9,973 bases of DNA from positions 1 through 9,973 of the forward strand of contig VBIS01000092.1 of assembly GCA_005880605.1 (NCBI GenBank), in the 5' to 3' direction. Origin of the DNA: Chloroflexota bacterium. GTDB taxonomy: Bacteria; Chloroflexota; Dormibacteria; CF-121. Shown piece by piece: positions 6,401 through 9,973 of this stretch; within the stretch, counting starts at the first letter, position 1, and each line of letters starts with the position of its first letter. Position numbers and translations under genes: made by a program. Under the pieces are notes generated by a model. It searched no databases, was not told the origin of the DNA, and saw nothing but the letters and a program-made list of their open reading frames with translations.

Positions 6401-7926
6401 GCTGGTACACGTTGCCCGGCAGCGTGCCGTGGTTGACGCTGTCGCTCGTGATCCCACTCGCCGGCGCGCTGCTGGTGGCGCTGACGCCGGGCGAAGTCCG
6501 CCGCGTCGTCAAGCAGCTGGGCGTGCTCAGCGCCGTCATCACCTTGGTCCTCGTGCTGGCGATCATCGGCGGATTCCAGCACGGGGTTGGCAATCTCCAC
6601 CTGCAGTTCGAAGAAACGCTGCGATGGATTCCGTCCGCGGGCATTAGCTATCACCTGGGAGTCGACGGTCTCAGCCTCTTCCTGCTGGGCCTCAACGCGC
6701 TGCTGTTCTTGATCGCGATCGTCATTGTCGATCCGCTCATCCCCCGGCTTAAGCAATTCATCCTGCTGCTGCTGATCCTCGAGGCCGCGACGGCCGGCAT
6801 CCTGCTCTCGCTCGATCTCGTCCTCTTCTATGTCTTCTGGGAGGCGATGCTGGTCCCGCTCTACTTCCTGATCGGTGTCTGGGGCGAGGGCCAACGAGTC
6901 TACGCGGCGTTCAAGTTCCTGATCTACACCGTGATCGGCAGCTTCGCCATGCTGGTTGCGATCCTCGCGGTGACGGCGATCAACTTTTCCCAAACCGGAC
7001 AGCTCAGCTTCGACTGGACGGTGCTGGTTCAGCATCCGGCGGCGGGGATCTGGCATTTGCCGGCCGGCCTGGGCACGATCGGCATTCAGCAGCTGCTGTT
7101 CATCGGCTTCGGCCTCGCGTTCGCGATCAAAATGCCGATCTTCCCGCTCCACACCTGGCTGCCGCCGGCCTATACCTCGTCGCCCATCCCGGTGGTGATC
7201 GTCTTCGCCGGCCTGGTGTCGAAGCTCGGCGCGTATGGCTTCCTGCGTTTCAACCTGGCCCTCTTCCCCGATGCCGCGCACAGCCTGGGCGGGCTGCTCG
7301 CGGTCCTGGCAACCATCGGCATCCTCTACGGCGCCTTCATGGCGCTGGTCCAAACCGACCTCAAGCGCCTGGTGGCCTACGCCTCGATGAGTCACCTCGG
7401 GTTCATCGGCCTCGGCATCTTCGCCGGCAACCTGCTCGGGATCGAAGGCGCGCTGATCCAGATGATCAACCACGGCGTGATCATCGCCGCGCTCTTCCTC
7501 ATCGTCGGCATGATCGAGCGGCGCGCCGGAACCCGCGACCGCGGTGAGCTCCGCGGCCTGGCCGCCACCGCGCCCCTGTTCGCCGCTCTCTTCCTGGTGG
7601 TCTCGCTGGCTGCCCTCGGCCTGCCCGGGCTCAACGGGTTCGTCGGCGAGTTCCTCATCATGCTGGGTGCCTGGGCGTCCTTCATCCCGATGGCGGTCGG
7701 CGCCGGCATCGGCGTCATCCTGGCGGCCTGGTATGTGCTCCGCTTTTACCAGGGCACGACACAGGAGGTACCGCCCCAGCCGGCCACCTTCGGTGAATTG
7801 CGGACCGCCGACGTCGGCGTGCTGGCGCCCTTGCTGGCGTTGATGGTGCTGATCGGCGTCACCCCCGCCTTCTTTCCGGCCGCGGTCGACGCCACCGTCA
7901 AGGCCTTGCCGGTGCTGCTGCGATGA
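6397..7926 (+). CDS. nuoM: NADH-quinone oxidoreductase subunit M (antiporter-like)
   Basis: NuoM is the middle antiporter-like proton-pumping subunit (MrpD-related). It has 509 residues, the normal size for E. coli and relatives. The expected channel residues are present: E149 in FYVFWEAMLVPLYFLIGVWG (the TM5 Glu), K245 in AFAIKMPIFPLHTWLP, K276 in AGLVSKLGAYGFLRF and E418 in GLNGFVGEFLIMLG. DLKRLVAYASMSHLGFI (321-337) is the usual conserved helix. An unusual point is the stretch after LHTWLP: most NuoM proteins read roughly DAHxEAPTxxSVxLAG, but this one reads PAYTSSPIPVVIVFAG (257-272). Thermus Nqo13 also departs from the consensus here, so this may be lineage variation. The start ATG overlaps the nuoL stop as ATGA, with GGTGAGG at 6382-6388. 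The stop overlaps the nuoN ATG by 4 bp. Confidence 0.97.
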   Translation: MSWYTLPGSVPWLTLSLVIPLAGALLVALTPGEVRRVVKQLGVLSAVITLVLVLAIIGGFQHGVGNLHLQFEETLRWIPSAGISYHLGVDGLSLFLLGLNALLFLIAIVIVDPLIPRLKQFILLLLILEAATAGILLSLDLVLFYVFWEAMLVPLYFLIGVWGEGQRVYAAFKFLIYTVIGSFAMLVAILAVTAINFSQTGQLSFDWTVLVQHPAAGIWHLPAGLGTIGIQQLLFIGFGLAFAIKMPIFPLHTWLPPAYTSSPIPVVIVFAGLVSKLGAYGFLRFNLALFPDAAHSLGGLLAVLATIGILYGAFMALVQTDLKRLVAYASMSHLGFIGLGIFAGNLLGIEGALIQMINHGVIIAALFLIVGMIERRAGTRDRGELRGLAATAPLFAALFLVVSLAALGLPGLNGFVGEFLIMLGAWASFIPMAVGAGIGVILAAWYVLRFYQGTTQEVPPQPATFGELRTADVGVLAPLLALMVLIGVTPAFFPAAVDATVKALPVLLR

Positions 7927-9389
7927 CCATCAACCTCAGCGGCATCGGGATCGACTACGGCGCCATCCTCCCGGAGCTGGTGGTGGCCGGCACGGCGATC
8001 GTTGTGTTGTTTCTCGAGCTGTTCGTGCCACCCGATCGCCGCCGCTGGCTGGCGGCCGTGACCGTGGTCGGCCTGCTCGGCGCGCTGGTTGCCACCATCT
8101 CCCTCTGGGGCCAGAACCGGTCCGCCTTTGGCGACACCGTGATCGCCGATAGCCTGGCGGCCTTCTTTAATGTCCTCCTGATCCTGATCACGATTGCCAC
8201 GGTGGCGATCTCGCCACGTTACCTTGAGGCGCTCGACCTGGACTATGGCGAGTATTACATCCTGATCCTGGGGGCTACCGCCGGCATGATGCTGCTGGCG
8301 GCCGCCACCAGCCTGATGACGATCTTCCTTGGGATCGAGCTGCTCTCGATTTCCCTCTATGTCCTCTCCGGTTTCGCGCGCACGGCGCTGCGCTCACAGG
8401 AATCCGCGCTGAAGTACTTGCTGCTGGGCGGCTTTGCCACCGGCTTCCTGCTCTACGGCATGGCATTGATCTACGGCGCGACCGGCAGCACCACGCTCCG
8501 CGGGATCGCGGCCTTCACCACGGCCGCCTCCTCAAATGCCGGCGGCAACGTCCTGCTGTTGCTCGGCATCGGGTTTCTCTCTGTCGGGCTGGCCTTCAAG
8601 GCATCGGCCGCGCCCTTCCACATGTGGACTCCCGACGTCTACGAGGGGGCGCCCTCGATCGTCACCACCTTCATGTCGGTTGCCACCAAGTCGGCGGCCT
8701 TCGCCGCTATCGGCCGCGTCTTCATCGCGACCTTCCCCTCCATCTCCAGCCGCTGGTACTTCCCGCTGGCGCTGATCGCCATCTTCTCCCTCTTCATCGG
8801 CAACCTGGTCGCGATCACGCAGGACAACCTCAAACGGATGCTCGCCTACTCGGGCATCGCGCAGGCCGGCTACATCCTGCTCGGCGTGCTGCCCGGGACC
8901 GCGCAGGGCTTCTCGGCCACGCTGTTTTACGTCGCCGCCTATTCGCTGATGAACTTCGGAGCCTTCGCCGTGGTCACCGCGGTCGCCGCCGGCGGCGAGC
9001 AGACCGCCGAGCTGAGTCACTGGCGAGGCCTCTTCTACCGCCGGCCCTTCCTCGCCACCGTCATGACGATCTTCATGCTCTCGCTGGCCGGCATCCCGCC
9101 GACGGTCGGATTCTTCGCCAAGCTCTTCGTCTTCCAGGCGTTGGTCAGCGCCCAGATCTGGGCGCCCCTGATCGTCGCCGTGATCATGACGATCGTCTCC
9201 TTCTATTACTACCTGCGGGTGGTCGTTATCATGCTGGCGGCTCCGGATGAGGCGGTGGTGGAGAAGCGACGCCTCGGGATCCCGACCAGTACCGTGTTGG
9301 GCGCCGCAGCACTGGCAACCCTGGTCCTTGGGATCTTTCCCGCGGTCGTCCTCGACTGGGCGACCAGGGCCGCCTCCCTACACTTCTAA
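7923..9389 (+). CDS. nuoN: NADH-quinone oxidoreductase subunit N (antiporter-like)
   Basis: NuoN is the antiporter-like pumping subunit next to NuoK. It has 488 residues (E. coli 485). Conserved features in order: E139 in LGIELLSISLYVLSGF (136-151), the TM5 Glu; K164 in SALKYLLLGG; K226 in GLAFKASAAPFHMWTPDVYE; K256 in FMSVATKSAAFAA; DNLKRMLAYSGIAQAGYILL (301-320); and K400 in AGIPPTVGFFAKLFVF. All the lysines and the glutamate expected for a working channel are therefore present, in contrast to NuoL. ATGA overlap with nuoM; no strong Shine-Dalgarno is visible, so translation probably depends on coupling. It is the last complex I gene here, as usual in nuo operons. The stop TAA at 9387-9389 is 6 bp before the resB frame, with no terminator hairpin plus T-tract after it. 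Confidence 0.97.
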   Translation: MTINLSGIGIDYGAILPELVVAGTAIVVLFLELFVPPDRRRWLAAVTVVGLLGALVATISLWGQNRSAFGDTVIADSLAAFFNVLLILITIATVAISPRYLEALDLDYGEYYILILGATAGMMLLAAATSLMTIFLGIELLSISLYVLSGFARTALRSQESALKYLLLGGFATGFLLYGMALIYGATGSTTLRGIAAFTTAASSNAGGNVLLLLGIGFLSVGLAFKASAAPFHMWTPDVYEGAPSIVTTFMSVATKSAAFAAIGRVFIATFPSISSRWYFPLALIAIFSLFIGNLVAITQDNLKRMLAYSGIAQAGYILLGVLPGTAQGFSATLFYVAAYSLMNFGAFAVVTAVAAGGEQTAELSHWRGLFYRRPFLATVMTIFMLSLAGIPPTVGFFAKLFVFQALVSAQIWAPLIVAVIMTIVSFYYYLRVVVIMLAAPDEAVVEKRRLGIPTSTVLGAAALATLVLGIFPAVVLDWATRAASLHF

Positions 9390-9395
9390 GGCGTC

Positions 9396-9973
9396 ATGAT
9401 CGCGCCGTCCCCGGTCCGCCGCACGGAACATTCACCCGCCACCTCTGGGGGAGGGCAGGGTAAAGGCGTTGCGGCCGCCGCCGCGTTGCGAATTGGCGCC
9501 CGAGCCTGGCGCGAGCTGCGCAAGATGCGGACCGCCATCATCCTGCTCGCGATCCTGGCGCTGCTGGCTACCGTCGGCACGCTGCTGCCGCAGCTGCCCC
9601 AGAACCCGCGCGGCGTGATGGGGTACGTGCTGCGCCATCCGGTGACCGCTCCCTGGTTCGCCCGACTCGGCCTGTTCGACATCTTCAGCTCCTGGCCGTT
9701 CATCATCGTCGCCGTCCTGATGTACACCTCGATTGGGGCCAGCATGTTCATTCGCGTGCCGGCCGCCTGGCGGCGCGCGCGGGACCGCTCCCAGCGCAAC
9801 CGCGGGCTCTGGGCCGAGGTGGCGAGCATCATCTTCCACGCGAGCTTCTTCATTCTCCTGGTCGGCGTCATCTTCGGCAAGGCGGCCGGTTTCCTGGGAA
9901 ACGTCGCGGTGGTGGAGGGGGATAGCTTTACCGAGGCGCGGGCGAACTACGACAATCTCAGCGAAGGCAGGCT
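9396..9973 (+). CDS. resB: Cytochrome c biogenesis protein, ResB/CcsB family, N-terminal part (truncated by window edge)
   Basis: ResB works with ResC/CcsA in System II, which moves heme across the membrane and attaches it to apocytochrome c outside. The frame stays open to the window end (192 codons plus 2 bases; the full family length is about 400-600). Family signs: RAWRELRKMRTAIILL leading into TM1 (about 45-64) and ending GTLLPQ (61-66); FARLGLFDIFSSWPFIIV (88-105), the typical loop and TM2; FHASFFILLVGVIFGKAAG (147-165), TM3 with the family's His-to-Gly pattern; then VVEGDSF, the start of the extracytoplasmic domain. The first ~30 residues are low-complexity and unlike the family. ATG at 9396 has only a weak AAGG four bases upstream. 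TTG at 9486 would begin just before the conserved part and leave a 96-bp leader holding a hairpin. The start is therefore uncertain. The 6-bp spacing suggests co-transcription with nuo. Confidence 0.85.
   Translation, partial: MIAPSPVRRTEHSPATSGGGQGKGVAAAAALRIGARAWRELRKMRTAIILLAILALLATVGTLLPQLPQNPRGVMGYVLRHPVTAPWFARLGLFDIFSSWPFIIVAVLMYTSIGASMFIRVPAAWRRARDRSQRNRGLWAEVASIIFHASFFILLVGVIFGKAAGFLGNVAVVEGDSFTEARANYDNLSEGR
9434..9461. repeat. Imperfect inverted repeat (possible dispersed repeat remnant)
   Basis: The left arm ACCCGCCACCTC (9434-9445) and right arm GAGGGCAGGGT (9451-9461) can pair over about 10 bp with one 1-base and one 2-base bulge, around the loop TGGGG. The reverse strand translates as TLPSPRGGG, a string often produced by short GC-rich palindromic repeats scattered through bacterial genomes; that resemblance is from memory. 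It lies inside the atypical N-terminus of the resB frame. There is no T-tract, so it is not a standard terminator. It could instead be chance pairing in GC-rich DNA. Confidence 0.4.

Noticed and set aside
9396..9470. Transcription terminator after nuoN
   Set aside because: The hairpin at 9434-9461 is imperfect, has no T-tract and lies within an open frame that continues into resB.
9386..9880. Minus-strand frames opposite resB
   Set aside because: They shadow the resB frame, whose membrane segments and GTLLPQ and LGLFDIF motifs are recognisable on the plus strand.

Overview
The window is one continuous, same-strand stretch of a type I NADH dehydrogenase (respiratory complex I) operon, in the order nuoF (3' end only)-G-H-I-J-K-L-M-N. 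It is followed after 6 bp by the 5' part of a cytochrome c biogenesis gene of the ResB/CcsB (System II) family, which runs off the right edge. There are no RNA genes, insertion sequences, CRISPR arrays or intergenic gaps of any size. Nearly every gene junction is a stop/start overlap of 1, 4 or 7 bp, so all genes are probably on one mRNA with translational coupling. The DNA is GC-rich with G/C-dominated third codon positions. Together with the gene order and the ResB-type maturation gene, this suggests a high-GC respiring bacterium, perhaps of the Chloroflexota/Dormibacterota kind. That placement is a guess from general resemblance, not a demonstrated one.

Layout: 2-415 nuoF C-terminus with the N3 cluster ligands; 415-2295 nuoG (2Fe-2S, N4 and N5 sites plus the optional N7 site, compact C-terminal domain); 2292-3299 nuoH (quinone-site membrane subunit); 3299-3700 nuoI (ferredoxin-like subunit, abnormally short); 3694-4200 nuoJ; 4200-4505 nuoK; 4514-6400 nuoL; 6397-7926 nuoM; 7923-9389 nuoN (the three antiporter-like subunits); 9396-end resB. 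Electrons from NADH would pass through NuoF and NuoG to NuoI and then NuoB (not in the window) to quinone at NuoH/NuoB/NuoD. NuoH, J, K, L, M and N form the proton-pumping arm. ResB helps deliver or ligate heme for c-type cytochromes, which act later in the same respiratory chain.

The operon looks ordinary except at two points. NuoI has lost about 37 residues between its two ferredoxin motifs and keeps 6 of the 8 cluster cysteines, so it can bind only one 4Fe-4S cluster. This is an in-frame deletion, either real or an assembly error. NuoL has Ala at the position of the near-universal TM5 glutamate (E. coli E144) and Thr at the position of E. coli R175, while the other proton-channel residues of NuoL, NuoM, NuoN and NuoK are kept. 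Smaller points are a lineage-variable loop in NuoM and an imperfect hairpin resembling a dispersed repeat at the start of resB, which makes the resB start codon uncertain. I found no sign of a wholly new system in this window.
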